DNA of 64,000 nt, taken from the NCBI RefSeq assembly GCF_007556815.1, contig NZ_CP041745.1, forward strand, positions 2,333,001-2,397,000, written 5' to 3'. Positions 8,020-16,914 of the stretch are shown here, piece after piece. The position numbers were made by a program, and so were the translations under genes. Under the pieces are notes generated by a model that ran no database searches, had not been told where the DNA came from, and worked only from the letters and a program-made list of their open reading frames with translations. Source of the stretch: Paraburkholderia megapolitana (GTDB lineage Bacteria > Pseudomonadota > Gammaproteobacteria > Burkholderiales > Burkholderiaceae). Positions within the stretch are counted from its first letter, which is position 1. Each line of letters starts with the position of its first letter.

Positions 8020-8928
8020 ATGCCGTTATTGCATAACGCTGGAAAAAGCACTGCCGGGAAAAACATTGCTGAAAGACGCACTGCAACATCGATGTCGGGA
8101 TGGCTGGGATGGATCGCCTGCGGAGTCGCGACGATCGCAGTGACGCTAGGCTTGATGGCATGGTTGGCGCCTGCACAATCCGGCGGGATCGTGGCGGCGG
8201 TGACGCGTGCGACAACCCAGCCGCGGCCAGTGGAGACGGGCCAATCCGCCGCACCGGTTGCGCCTTCTCTACCTGTGTCGCAAGGACCTACGGCAGGCAG
8301 TCCTGTCGACATGCTCGCGCGGCTGGAAGCTGCGCGTAGCAACGCCGCATTCCAGCCCGGCGGCATCGCAAGCGACACCATGGCCGATGCGCTGCAGCAT
8401 GCGTTTTCCTATCCGAACTTCAGCGCGCTGGAGAATCGCGCCGATGCGGAGGGTCTGTTCGAAGCTGCAGCATGGGCGGATGCCTGCGTGCGCGGCACCC
8501 TGAGCGCGAACGAGCAGTCGTTGCGCTGCAGCGATACGCGCCTGCGCGACGCGAAGTACGCCGACGATCTGCTGCACAAGGCCGCTGCAGCCGGTCAACC
8601 CGCAGCCGTACTCGCGCTTGCGAACCTCTACCCCGCGGAATGGCTCAACGTCCCGCTTGCGGGCAGCGATACGCTGGGCGACCGGGTGCTGACACTCGCG
8701 GCCCACGGCAATGCAAGCGCGCTCGCGCTGCTCAGCCAGTGGTGCGCCTCGCCCAAAGCCTGCACCGATGCGCAGTTGACGCGCAACACGCTGGCGCTGT
8801 TGCAGGTGAGTCTCTTCAAGACCGGGACCTCGGAAGTCAACCAGTATCTGATCGGTAACGCCGACGAGCAACGGGCGGCCGTCAACCGCGCGGACTCACT
8901 TCGCAAATTGCTAGCGTGGCCGTCATAA
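8020..8928 (+). CDS. Membrane-anchored periplasmic protein of unknown function
   Basis: 302 residues. A short basic N-terminus and one hydrophobic helix (about residues 27-50, GWLGWIACGVATIAVTLGLM) are followed by a Thr/Pro/Ala linker and an alpha-helical, Ala-rich domain from about residue 90. Segments such as LLHKAAAAGQPAAVLALANLYPAEW and RVLTLAAHGNASALALLSQWC have the rhythm of Sel1/TPR-like helical repeats, although no repeat matches a standard consensus. Four cysteines (ADACVRG, LRCSD, QWCAS, KACTD) could pair in the periplasm. Start ATG at 8020; ATG at 8092 is an alternative that keeps the helix. The gene is convergent with xylH. Function unknown. Confidence 0.65.
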   Translation: MPLLHNAGKSTAGKNIAERRTATSMSGWLGWIACGVATIAVTLGLMAWLAPAQSGGIVAAVTRATTQPRPVETGQSAAPVAPSLPVSQGPTAGSPVDMLARLEAARSNAAFQPGGIASDTMADALQHAFSYPNFSALENRADAEGLFEAAAWADACVRGTLSANEQSLRCSDTRLRDAKYADDLLHKAAAAGQPAAVLALANLYPAEWLNVPLAGSDTLGDRVLTLAAHGNASALALLSQWCASPKACTDAQLTRNTLALLQVSLFKTGTSEVNQYLIGNADEQRAAVNRADSLRKLLAWPS

Positions 8929-8973
8929 CGCAGCGCGCGCCATCGTCTTCACCTTCAAGCGCCGCTTCTGCAC

Positions 8974-10182
8974 TCAACGCCGGTTCGATCCCGACACCAC
9001 GTCGATCCACACCGCCAGCACCAGGATGCTGCCTTTGACGATCATCTGCCAGTAAGCATCGACGTCGAGCATCGACATGCCGTTGTCGAGACTCGCCATC
9101 ACGAGCGCGCCGATCAGCGCGCCGTGCACGGTACCCGAGCCGCCGCGCATCGACGTGCCGCCGATAAAGCACGCCGCGATCGCATCGAGTTCGCCCATGG
9201 TGCCCGCCGAAGGCGAACCGGCCGCGAGCCGCGCCGTGTTGACGATGCCGCCGAATGCGCACATCAAGCCCATTAGCGCAAAGATGGCCAGCTTCACGCG
9301 ATTCGTGTTGATACCGGAAAGCCGCGTCGCCTCGAGGTTTGAGCCGACCGCATAAATACGCCTGCCGAATACGGTCTGCGTCGCGATATACGTGAACACA
9401 CCAAGCAGCGCGAGCAGCAACAGCACCGGCACCGGAATGCCACCGTACCGGTCGAGTGTCGCGACGAACGCCAGCAGGATCGCGCCGGCGCCGACAATCT
9501 TCACGATGTCCTGCCACAGCGGCACAACCGGCAATTGATAACGCTGGCGCGAGCGCCGCTGCGACACCGTCAGCACCGCGATCAGCGCGAACAGCACGAC
9601 TGCGAGCACATCGCCGGCCGCGCGCGGCAGATAGCCCTGGCCGATAAACACGAACCCGTCCGACACCGGCGCGATAGTCGATCCGCCGGTCAGACCGAGC
9701 AGCACACCGCGAAACGCCAGCATGCCGCCAAGCCCGACGATAAACGACGGCACCCGCCGGTAAGTCGACCACCAGCCGCTGAACATGCCGACCAGCACGC
9801 CGAGTACGAGCACCGCCGGCACGGTCGCCGCAAGCGGCCAGTGGCGGTTCACGTCGAGAATCGCCGCGACGCCGCCGAGCAGCCCTAGCAACGAACCAAC
9901 CGACAGATCGATCTCGCCGGCGATGATCACGAACACCATGCCGCACGCGAGCATGCCGGTGATCGACATCTGACGCAGCAGGTTCGACAGGTTGCGCGGC
10001 GTCACGAAGGCGCCCTGCGTGAGAAACGAGAAGAACGCCCAGATTGCGGCCACTGCGATCAACAGCGCGAGGATCTTGTAACGCGCGAAGAGTTGCTGGG
10101 CCTGCTGAGCCACGTCGAACGACGGTTTCGATACCGTTCGCTTCGCGTCGCCGGAGGTAGCGTCGGGAATCATGCCGCTCAT
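8974..10182 (-). CDS. xylH: D-xylose ABC transporter permease XylH
   Basis: 402 residues with about ten membrane helices of the ribose/xylose (BPD_transp_2) permease family. Diagnostic stretches are [43 protein letters not shown] and [20 protein letters not shown]. In the family this subunit forms the inner-membrane channel for the sugar delivered by XylF, powered by XylG. Its ATG overlaps the xylG stop by 4 bases. It is the last gene of the leftward xylA-xylF-xylG-xylH group, and that context gives the xylose assignment. Confidence 0.92.
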   Translation of the reverse strand: MSGMIPDATSGDAKRTVSKPSFDVAQQAQQLFARYKILALLIAVAAIWAFFSFLTQGAFVTPRNLSNLLRQMSITGMLACGMVFVIIAGEIDLSVGSLLGLLGGVAAILDVNRHWPLAATVPAVLVLGVLVGMFSGWWSTYRRVPSFIVGLGGMLAFRGVLLGLTGGSTIAPVSDGFVFIGQGYLPRAAGDVLAVVLFALIAVLTVSQRRSRQRYQLPVVPLWQDIVKIVGAGAILLAFVATLDRYGGIPVPVLLLLALLGVFTYIATQTVFGRRIYAVGSNLEATRLSGINTNRVKLAIFALMGLMCAFGGIVNTARLAAGSPSAGTMGELDAIAACFIGGTSMRGGSGTVHGALIGALVMASLDNGMSMLDVDAYWQMIVKGSILVLAVWIDVVSGSNRR

Positions 10183-11738
10183 GCTGCACTCGCTGAAGTG
10201 GGATGGGTGGAAGACGGCGCGGACTGCAGCGCGGCGGCGAGAATGGCTTCCTGCGTGAGGCCGTCGTTCGGAAAATCGCCGCGCAACTGCCCTGCTCCGA
10301 TCACGAGCACGCGGTCGCTGATGCCGAGCACTTCGGGCAATTCCGACGACACCATCACGATGGCCACGCCGCGTTGCGCCAGCTGGAAAATCAGTTTGTA
10401 GATCTCGTACTTCGCGCCGACATCGACGCCGCGAGTCGGCTCATCGAGAATCAGCACCTTCGGATCGGTCAGCAGCATCTTCGTCAGCACGGCCTTCTGC
10501 TGGTTGCCGCCGGACAGGCTCGCGATCGGCAGCATCGGGTTTGCGGCACGCACCGACAACAGCTTCATCTGTGCGTGGATCGTATCGAGTTCCGCGCTCG
10601 AATCGATCCGGCCCGCGTGTGCGAACCGGTTGAGCACGGCGAGCGTGATGTTGTAGCCGACGCCGAGCTGCGGCACGATGCCGTGCCGCTTGCGATCTTC
10701 GGGCACCATCGCGATGCCCGCGCGGATTGCATCGAACGGTGTGCGCACACGCAGCGGCTTGCCTTCGAGCTGCAATGTCGCGTGGCTGACGCCATTCCAC
10801 GCCCCGAAAATGGCCTGCATCAGCTCGGTCCGCCCCGCGCCGACCAGGCCCGCCACACCGAGAATCTCGCCGCGCCGCACGTTGAACGACACGTCGTCGA
10901 CCCGCTTGCGGCGCGGGTTCGTCACGTCGAACACCGTGACATGCTGCGCTTCGAACACGATCTCGCCGACGGCATGCTCGACGCGCGGAAACAGGTTCGC
11001 GATTTCACGGCCGACCATCAGCGCGATGATCCGCTCGGTGGTAAGCGTACTCATCGGTTCGGTGGCGACATGCCGGCCGTCGCGTATCACCGTGACCGTA
11101 TCGCACACTGCTTCCACTTCGTCGAGTTTGTGCGAGATATAGACGCAGGCGACACCTCGCCGCTTCAGGTCGCGCACGATATCGAGCAGGATGCGCGTCT
11201 CGGTCGCGGTCAGCGACGACGACGGTTCGTCGAGAATCAGCAGTTGCGCTTCTTTGGCGAGCGCCCGCGCAATTTCGATCAGTTGCTGGTGGCCGCCGCC
11301 GTAGTTCATCACAGGCTGCGCGACGTTGATCCCGTCGATCCCGAGCCCACGTAGTAGTTCGTCGGCACGCTGATACATCGCCGCGTAGTTCATGCGGCCG
11401 CCGGGCAAGGTGATCTCGTTGCCAAGAAAGATGTTTTCGGCCACCGACAACTCGGGCACGAGCATCAGTTCCTGGTGGATGATCACGATGCCGGCGCGCT
11501 CGGTGTCGCGCACGTTCTGCGCTTCGAGCGGCACGCCCTTCCAGAGAATCTCGCCGTCCCACGTACCGTGCGGATAGACGGCCGACAGCACTTTCATCAA
11601 CGTCGATTTGCCGGCGCCGTTCTCGCCGCACAGGCCAACGCATTCGCCGGGCATCACGATCAGGTCGATGCCGTCCAGCGCCTTGACGCCGGAGAACGTC
11701 TTGACGATGCGATGCATCGCCAGCAAGGGAGTCGCCAT
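10179..11738 (-). CDS. xylG: D-xylose ABC transporter ATP-binding protein XylG
   Basis: 519 residues made of two ABC modules, as in all sugar importers of the RbsA/XylG type. The first has Walker [10 protein letters not shown] near residue 38, a [14 protein letters not shown] signature and Walker [13 protein letters not shown]. The second has the typical weak Walker A ([10 protein letters not shown]) with [14 protein letters not shown] and [12 protein letters not shown]. It hydrolyses ATP on the cytoplasmic side to drive xylose uptake through XylH. It lies 97 bases after xylF; that gap contains a stem-loop. Size and motifs match XylG; the substrate comes from the neighbours. Confidence 0.93.
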   Translation of the reverse strand: MATPLLAMHRIVKTFSGVKALDGIDLIVMPGECVGLCGENGAGKSTLMKVLSAVYPHGTWDGEILWKGVPLEAQNVRDTERAGIVIIHQELMLVPELSVAENIFLGNEITLPGGRMNYAAMYQRADELLRGLGIDGINVAQPVMNYGGGHQQLIEIARALAKEAQLLILDEPSSSLTATETRILLDIVRDLKRRGVACVYISHKLDEVEAVCDTVTVIRDGRHVATEPMSTLTTERIIALMVGREIANLFPRVEHAVGEIVFEAQHVTVFDVTNPRRKRVDDVSFNVRRGEILGVAGLVGAGRTELMQAIFGAWNGVSHATLQLEGKPLRVRTPFDAIRAGIAMVPEDRKRHGIVPQLGVGYNITLAVLNRFAHAGRIDSSAELDTIHAQMKLLSVRAANPMLPIASLSGGNQQKAVLTKMLLTDPKVLILDEPTRGVDVGAKYEIYKLIFQLAQRGVAIVMVSSELPEVLGISDRVLVIGAGQLRGDFPNDGLTQEAILAAALQSAPSSTHPTSASAA

Positions 11739-11770
11739 TCACTGTTCCCGTTGCAGGAGAAAACGCGGCG

Positions 11771-11804
11771 CGCCCCACGCCGCTCTGCTTCGCGACGTGG
11801 GGCG
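11771..11804 (-). promoter_or_regulatory. Intercistronic stem-loop between xylF and xylG
   Basis: Arms CGCCCCACG (11771-11779) and CGTGGGGCG (11796-11804) are perfect complements around a 16-base loop in the xylF-xylG gap. Hairpins here are a known way to stabilise the binding-protein message and keep it more abundant than the ATPase/permease message. That function is inferred; no U-tract follows. Confidence 0.5.
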
Positions 11805-11835
11805 GCACGCACTCAGGAGAGACTCATACGCAGCG

Positions 11836-12864
11836 TTACTGGCTCGCGATCTGCGCTTGCGTATAGAAACCGTCCTTCACGACGATGTCGACATTCTGCT
11901 TCGTCAGCAGGGTCGGCTGCAGCAGCACCGTATCGACCTTCTTGCGGCCGTTGTCGTACTGCGCGTTATAGGCCGGCTTTTCGCCCTTCGCAAGCTGTAC
12001 GGAAAGCTTGGCAGCTTCGCTTGCAATCAGCTTGAGCGGTTTGTAAACCGTCATCGTCTGGGTCCCGGCAATGAGCCGCTTGACCGCTGCGAGGTCCGCG
12101 TCCTGCCCCGAAATCGGTACCTTGCCGGCCATATGCTGCGCCGCAAGCGCCTGGACCGCGCCGCCCGCAGTGCCGTCGTTCGACGCGACGATCGCATCGA
12201 TCTTGTTGTTGTTCGCGGTGAGCGCATCTTCGACGATACGCAGCGCGGTCGAGGCGCTCCATTCCGGCACCCACTGCTGGCCGACGATCTTGATGTCGCC
12301 GCGATCGATGGCCGGCTGCAGCACCTTCAACTGGCCTTCGCGCAGCATCTTCGCGTTGTTGTCGGTCGGTGCACCGCCGAGCAGGAAGTAGTTGCCCTTC
12401 GGCTGCGCATCGAACACACCCTTCGCCTGCAGTTCGCCGACTTTCTCGTTGTCGAACGAGATGTATGCATCGACGTCGGCGTCGAGAATCAACCGGTCGT
12501 ACGAAACGACCTTGATGCCGGCCTTCTTCGCTTCAGCGACCACGTTGCCGAGCGTCTTCGAGTTGAACGGCACGATCACGATCACGTCGACGCCGCGCGA
12601 GATCAGGTTTTCGATCTGCGAGATCTGGCGTTCCTCGCTCGCATCCGCCGACTGCACCGACACTTTCGCACCGAGCTTTTCGGCGGCGGCGACGAAGTAG
12701 TCGCGATCGCGCGACCAGCGTTCGACGCGCAGGTCGTCGATGCAAAAACCGATTTCGGGGTGATCCTTGCTCGCATGCGCGAGCGGCGCAGCGAGCGACA
12801 GACTGGCGAGTACCGCTCCACAGACGAGCGAACCCAGAACGGAACGGCGGGTGGCAAATCTCAT
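11836..12864 (-). CDS. xylF: D-xylose-binding periplasmic protein XylF
   Basis: 342 residues with a signal peptide (RRSVLGSLVCGAVLASL, cleavage near AHA) and a type-I periplasmic binding fold (Peripla_BP_4). Recognisable stretches are EIGFCIDDLRVERWSRDRDYF, ISRGVDVIVIVPFNS, VVSYDRLILDADVDAYISFDNEKVG, GNYFLLGGAPTDNNA and GQDADLAAVKRLIAGTQTMTVYKP, all characteristic of XylF. It captures D-xylose in the periplasm for XylGH. It lies 140 bases downstream of xylA on the same strand; that gap also carries a hairpin. Confidence 0.95.
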   Translation of the reverse strand: MRFATRRSVLGSLVCGAVLASLSLAAPLAHASKDHPEIGFCIDDLRVERWSRDRDYFVAAAEKLGAKVSVQSADASEERQISQIENLISRGVDVIVIVPFNSKTLGNVVAEAKKAGIKVVSYDRLILDADVDAYISFDNEKVGELQAKGVFDAQPKGNYFLLGGAPTDNNAKMLREGQLKVLQPAIDRGDIKIVGQQWVPEWSASTALRIVEDALTANNNKIDAIVASNDGTAGGAVQALAAQHMAGKVPISGQDADLAAVKRLIAGTQTMTVYKPLKLIASEAAKLSVQLAKGEKPAYNAQYDNGRKKVDTVLLQPTLLTKQNVDIVVKDGFYTQAQIASQ

Positions 12865-12910
12865 GTCTCACTCCTCTCTTTTAATCACCGGCGTGCCGGT
12901 GTGGACGGCT

Positions 12911-12928
12911 CGCATGGTGGACCATGCG
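12911..12928 (-). promoter_or_regulatory. Hairpin between xylA and xylF
   Basis: Perfect 8-base arms CGCATGGT (12911-12918) and ACCATGCG (12921-12928), flanked by a further GGC/GCC pair with one bulged base. Like the hairpin after xylF, it may delimit segments of different stability in the xyl message. Function inferred. Confidence 0.35.
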
Positions 12929-13004
12929 GCCGGATAGCAACGCGAGCCTTTGTCATGCTTGCCGTGCTTTCGGCTCGTGCGGTTCTTGCAGTTCTGGCAG
13001 CCGC

Positions 13005-14327
13005 TCAGTGGCCGCCGTAGATCGCCTGATTCACGACACTCTCCAGATACTCCTGGCGGCCGCTCGCATGCTGCGGATCGAGGCCGCGCGCAAGCGCGTC
13101 GCTAGCTAGCGATGTAAGCGAATAACCGCCTGCCAGAATCTTGCGACCGAACTCCGTATCCCAGCCCGCGTAACGCTGCTGCCGGAACTGCTCGAGGCGG
13201 TCGTGCTCGATCAGCTTCGCCGCGCGCTCCACCGCAAGCGCGAGGTTGTCGATTGCACCGATGTGGCCGTAGAACAGATCTTCCGCATCGATACTCTGAC
13301 GCCGTACCTTGGCATCGAAGTTCATGCCGCCGGTCGTGAAGCCGCCGTGCCGCAGGATTTCGTAGAACGCGAGCGTCAGTTCTTCGACGCTGTTCGGAAA
13401 CTGATCGGTGTCCCACCCGTTCTGCGGATCGCCGCGATTCGCATCGACACTGCCGAACACACCGAGCGCGAATGCCGTCGCGATCTCATGATGAAACGAA
13501 TGGCCGGCGAGCGTCGCGTGATTCGCCTCGATGTTCACGCGAATCTCGTTCTGCAAACCGTATTGCGTCAGAAAGCCATGCACGGTCGCGACGTCGTAAT
13601 CGTATTGATGCTTGGTCGGCTCCTGCGGCTTCGGTTCGATCAGCAGCGTGCCCTTGAAACCGATGCGGTGCGCGTGCTCGACGACCATATGCAGAAAGCG
13701 CGCGAACTGTTCGCGTTCGCGCGAGAGCTCGGTGTTGAGCAGCGTGTCGTAGCCCTCGCGGCCGCCCCACAACACGTAGTTCTCGCCACCCAGTTGATGG
13801 GTTGCGTCGAGCGCGTGACGGACCTGGGCCGCGGCAAATGCGAACACTTCAGGGTTCGGATTGGTCGCCGCACCGGCCGCATAGCGCGGATGCGAGAACA
13901 GGTTCGCGGTGCCCCACAGCAACCCGACGCCGCTGTCCTGCTGCTTGCGCGCGAGGTAGTCGACCATGCGCGCAAAGTTTTCGCTATATTCCTTGAGGTT
14001 GCGGCCTTCTGGGGATGCGTCCGTGTCGTGGAACGTGTAGTACGGCGTGCCGAGTTTCGTGAACAGTTCGAACGCGGCGTCGGCCTTCTGCTTGGCGCGC
14101 TCCATCGCGTCGCCGGGCTCGTGCCACGGCCGGCGGAATGCGCCGTGGCCGAACACGTCGGCGCCCGGCCACACGAACGTGTGCCAGTAGCATACGGCGA
14201 TGCGCAGATGCGCTTCGAGCGTCTTGCCGAGCACCATCTTCGCCTTGTCGTAGTGATGGAATGCCAGCGGGTTGTCCGAGTCCGGTCCTTCATAGTGGAT
14301 CGGCTGGATGTGCTCGAAATACGACAT
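13005..14327 (-). CDS. xylA: Xylose isomerase
   Basis: 440 residues, the normal length of class-II xylose isomerases. It converts D-xylose to D-xylulose using two divalent metals. Family motifs are present: [13 protein letters not shown] with the catalytic His, [33 protein letters not shown] with metal-binding Glu, [17 protein letters not shown], and [20 protein letters not shown]. It is the first gene of the leftward xyl operon and is divergent from xylR, so XylR probably activates it. No xylulokinase (xylB) gene accompanies it here, which is unusual for an isomerase-pathway operon. Confidence 0.97.
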   Translation of the reverse strand: MSYFEHIQPIHYEGPDSDNPLAFHHYDKAKMVLGKTLEAHLRIAVCYWHTFVWPGADVFGHGAFRRPWHEPGDAMERAKQKADAAFELFTKLGTPYYTFHDTDASPEGRNLKEYSENFARMVDYLARKQQDSGVGLLWGTANLFSHPRYAAGAATNPNPEVFAFAAAQVRHALDATHQLGGENYVLWGGREGYDTLLNTELSREREQFARFLHMVVEHAHRIGFKGTLLIEPKPQEPTKHQYDYDVATVHGFLTQYGLQNEIRVNIEANHATLAGHSFHHEIATAFALGVFGSVDANRGDPQNGWDTDQFPNSVEELTLAFYEILRHGGFTTGGMNFDAKVRRQSIDAEDLFYGHIGAIDNLALAVERAAKLIEHDRLEQFRQQRYAGWDTEFGRKILAGGYSLTSLASDALARGLDPQHASGRQEYLESVVNQAIYGGH

Positions 14328-14436
14328 CGATGTCTCCTTTTCTTTCTATGTTTATGCTGCGCCGCAATGCTCGCGCTCGGGGCGAATGTGGCTCGCCAGG
14401 TGACGCCATGCTGCCGTGCCCGCGCAAGACCGGCAA

Positions 14437-14444
14437 TTACGAAA
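14437..14444 (+). promoter_or_regulatory. Candidate XylR half-site on the xylA side
   Basis: TTACGAAA (14437-14444) is the same octamer found, inverted, as a pair at 14528-14546. It lies 110 bases upstream of the xylA start, a plausible activator position. Assignment to XylR is inferred from its location between xylA and xylR. Confidence 0.4.
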
Positions 14445-14527
14445 TTGCGTAAGCGGCTTGATGTTTCTTACCGCCTCGCCGCGCATACCGCGCAGGGTGG
14501 AGGTTCCCGGACTAGAATTGCTGCACG

Positions 14528-14546
14528 TTTCGTAATCGTTTCGTAA
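14528..14546 (-). promoter_or_regulatory. Candidate XylR operator: two direct octamers 11 bp apart
   Basis: TTTCGTAA occurs at 14528-14535 and 14539-14546, one helical turn apart, as expected for an AraC-type HTH domain that reads two successive major grooves. It sits 30-48 bases upstream of the xylR start and could also autoregulate it. Confidence 0.45.
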
Positions 14547-14575
14547 CCGCTTGATCCCGCGAGCCGCGCCCACCG

Positions 14576-15802
14576 ATGACCCGAGTCCAGACGCACCCCA
14601 CGCCTCAGACGACCCATCGGATCGCGCTGCTGTTCAACGCGAACAAGATCTACGATCGCGAGATCATCGGCGGAATCGGCAAGTACCTGCTGTCCACGCG
14701 GGTCGCATGGGACCTGTTTCTCGAGGACGATTTCCGTTGCCGCCTGACCGGCATCGAGCGTTTCGAAGGCGACGGCATCATTGCGGACTTCGACGATCCG
14801 GCCGTGTCGGATGCGTTGCGCGGCTGTGCGCTGCCGGTCGTCGCGGTGGGCTCGTCATTCGAAGACCAGGCGCACTATCCGCCCGATCTACCCTACATCG
14901 CCACCGACAACGCGAAGCTCGTCTCGCTCGCCTACACCCATCTGATCGGCGCCGGGCTTGCGCACTTCGCGCTCTATAGCCTGCCCGAGGCCCAGGAAAA
15001 CCGCTGGGCACAGCAACGCGAGCGCGCGTTCACGCATCTGCGCGCCGCCGACGGGCGCAGTGCTGCCGAGATCGGCGCCGAGATTTATCGCGGACTGTCC
15101 ACCAGCGCGCCGTCGTGGAACCAGGCGAGCGAGCAGTTGACCGGCTGGCTCGCGAGCCTGCCGAAGCCGGTCGGCATCATCGCGGTGACCGACGCGCGTG
15201 CCCGGCATCTGTTGCAGGCGTGTCTGATGGCGGGCATCGCGGTACCGGAGCAGGTGGCAATCATTGGTATCGACAACGATCCGCTCACGCGGACGCTCAC
15301 ACGTATTCCGCTGTCGTCGGTGATTCAGGGTACCGAGGAAATGGGTCGCACCGCCGCGTATCTTTTGCATCAGATGCTGCACGGCGCGCGTTTTCCGGGC
15401 CGGCGCATCCTTGTGCCACCGGTCGGTATCAACGTGCTGGAATCGAGCCGTCATCAGCCGCTCGCGAGCCCCTATGTGATGCGCGCGCGGCACTTCATCC
15501 GCCAGTACGCATGTCAGGGCATTCGCACCGAGCAGGTCGCCGATTACGTCGGCGTGTCGCGCTCGTCGCTCGAAGAACATTTTCGCCGCGAACTGAGTTG
15601 TACCGTGCATCAGGCCATCCTGCGCCATAAACTCGATGCGGCGAAAGCACTGCTTGAGCAGCGCGATGTGTCGAGCGCGGAAGTCGCGATCCGTTGCGGC
15701 TTCACCTCGCTGCAGTACATGTATGCCGTGTTTCGCCGCGAACTCGGCTGTACGCCGCGCGAATATCAGGAGCGTCCGCGCCCGGAAACATCGGCGAACT
15801 GA
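14576..15802 (+). CDS. xylR: Xylose operon transcriptional activator XylR (AraC family)
   Basis: 408 residues. The N-terminal two-thirds (about residues 15-290) is a LacI-like periplasmic-binding fold that senses sugar (RIALLFNANKIYDREIIGGIGKYL, VGIIAVTDARARHLLQACL, VAIIGIDNDPLTRTLTRIPLSSV). The C-terminal hundred residues carry an AraC HTH (TEQVADYVGVSRSSLEEHFRRELSCTVHQAILRHKL). This architecture is specific to XylR, the D-xylose-responsive activator. It is divergent from xylA, with repeated TTACGAAA sites between them, and is followed by galM 35 bases downstream. Confidence 0.95.
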   Translation: MTRVQTHPTPQTTHRIALLFNANKIYDREIIGGIGKYLLSTRVAWDLFLEDDFRCRLTGIERFEGDGIIADFDDPAVSDALRGCALPVVAVGSSFEDQAHYPPDLPYIATDNAKLVSLAYTHLIGAGLAHFALYSLPEAQENRWAQQRERAFTHLRAADGRSAAEIGAEIYRGLSTSAPSWNQASEQLTGWLASLPKPVGIIAVTDARARHLLQACLMAGIAVPEQVAIIGIDNDPLTRTLTRIPLSSVIQGTEEMGRTAAYLLHQMLHGARFPGRRILVPPVGINVLESSRHQPLASPYVMRARHFIRQYACQGIRTEQVADYVGVSRSSLEEHFRRELSCTVHQAILRHKLDAAKALLEQRDVSSAEVAIRCGFTSLQYMYAVFRRELGCTPREYQERPRPETSAN

Positions 15803-15837
15803 CGCACCGCACCCTCTTCTCTCTTTCTTCCAGAAAC

Positions 15838-16911
15838 ATGATCAGTACAGCGCAAATATCTACCGAAACGTGGGGCCGGCTGCCAGGCGGCGATCCGGTC
15901 AGTCTGTTTACGCTGCGCAATACGCACGGCATGAAAGTCGCCATCAGCGATCTCGGTGCGACGCTCGTGTCGTGGCACGCGCCGGACCGGGAAGGACGGC
16001 TCGGCGACATCCTGCTTGGCCACGACAGTCCCGCCGACTATCACGCGGCGACGACCTATATGGGCGCACTGATCGGCCGCTGGGCGAACCGCATTGCCGG
16101 CGCGCACTTCACGCTCGATGGGATCGACTACGCGCTCGATCGCAACGAAGGCGACAATTGCCTGCATGGCGGCGCTGCCGGGTTTCATCGCGCGCTGTGG
16201 CAAGCCGACGACGAGGACGGCACGCTCGTGATGCGGCTCGAGTCGCCGGAGGGCGATGCGGGTTTTCCGGGCAACGTGACGGTCCAGGTGCGCTATGCAC
16301 TCGATGACGACGGTGCCCTGACGCTCGACTACGAAGCGCTCGCCGATGCCCCGACGCCGCTCAACCTGACGAGCCATCCTTACTTCAATCTGACGGGCCA
16401 GGCCGGGACGGACGTGCGCGGTCACGTCATCTCGATCGATGCGGACGCGTTCTTCGAAGTCGACCCGGCGATGATTCCGGCGAAGCGCGCGGACGTTGCC
16501 GGCAATGCGTTCGATTTCCGGCACAGCGCGCCGCTCGGGGCGCGGCTCGACTGGCCGCACGCGCAGCTCGCACGCGCGGGCGGCTTCGATCACTGCTATG
16601 TGCTGCGCGACGCAGCCGATGAGCCTGGAAATGTGCAGCCCTGCCGCCGCGTCGCGAGTGCCTACGATCCGGGCAGCGGGCGCGAACTGGTCGTCGAGAC
16701 AGACCAGTGGGGCTTGCAGTTCTATACCGGCAATTACCTGCAGGGCGTGCGCGGTCGTCAGGGTGTCGTGCTCGCACGACATGCGGGGCTGTGCTTCGAA
16801 GCCGGCGGGTTTCCCGACCAGGTCCACATGGCCGACGGTGAGCGGACCGTGCTTCGACCTGGCAAGGTGTACCGCCAGCAGACCCGCTATCGGGTCTGCG
16901 TGCGCGGCTGA
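15838..16911 (+). CDS. galM: Aldose 1-epimerase (mutarotase)
   Basis: 357 residues from the ATG at 15838. It interconverts alpha and beta anomers of aldoses, supplying the anomer that xylose isomerase uses. Motifs are RWANRIAGAHFTLDG, NCLHGGAAGFHRALW with a catalytic-region His, NLTSHPYFNLTG with the second His, and FEAGGFPDQVH, where the Glu acts as base. The gene is directly downstream of xylR on the same strand, so here it probably serves xylose. Upstream in-frame codons exist, but they overlap the xylR end and have no ribosome-binding site. The following gene is convergent after only 3 bases. Confidence 0.92.
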   Translation: MISTAQISTETWGRLPGGDPVSLFTLRNTHGMKVAISDLGATLVSWHAPDREGRLGDILLGHDSPADYHAATTYMGALIGRWANRIAGAHFTLDGIDYALDRNEGDNCLHGGAAGFHRALWQADDEDGTLVMRLESPEGDAGFPGNVTVQVRYALDDDGALTLDYEALADAPTPLNLTSHPYFNLTGQAGTDVRGHVISIDADAFFEVDPAMIPAKRADVAGNAFDFRHSAPLGARLDWPHAQLARAGGFDHCYVLRDAADEPGNVQPCRRVASAYDPGSGRELVVETDQWGLQFYTGNYLQGVRGRQGVVLARHAGLCFEAGGFPDQVHMADGERTVLRPGKVYRQQTRYRVCVRG

Positions 16912-16914
16912 AAA

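Noticed and set aside
8882..10189. Alternative long frame over xylH
   Set aside because: Arg/Ala-rich shadow with no domain; xylH in the correct frame has all family motifs.
15694..15837. Extended N-terminus for the aldose epimerase
   Set aside because: It overlaps xylR coding sequence and lacks the family's usual start; ATG at 15838 fits.
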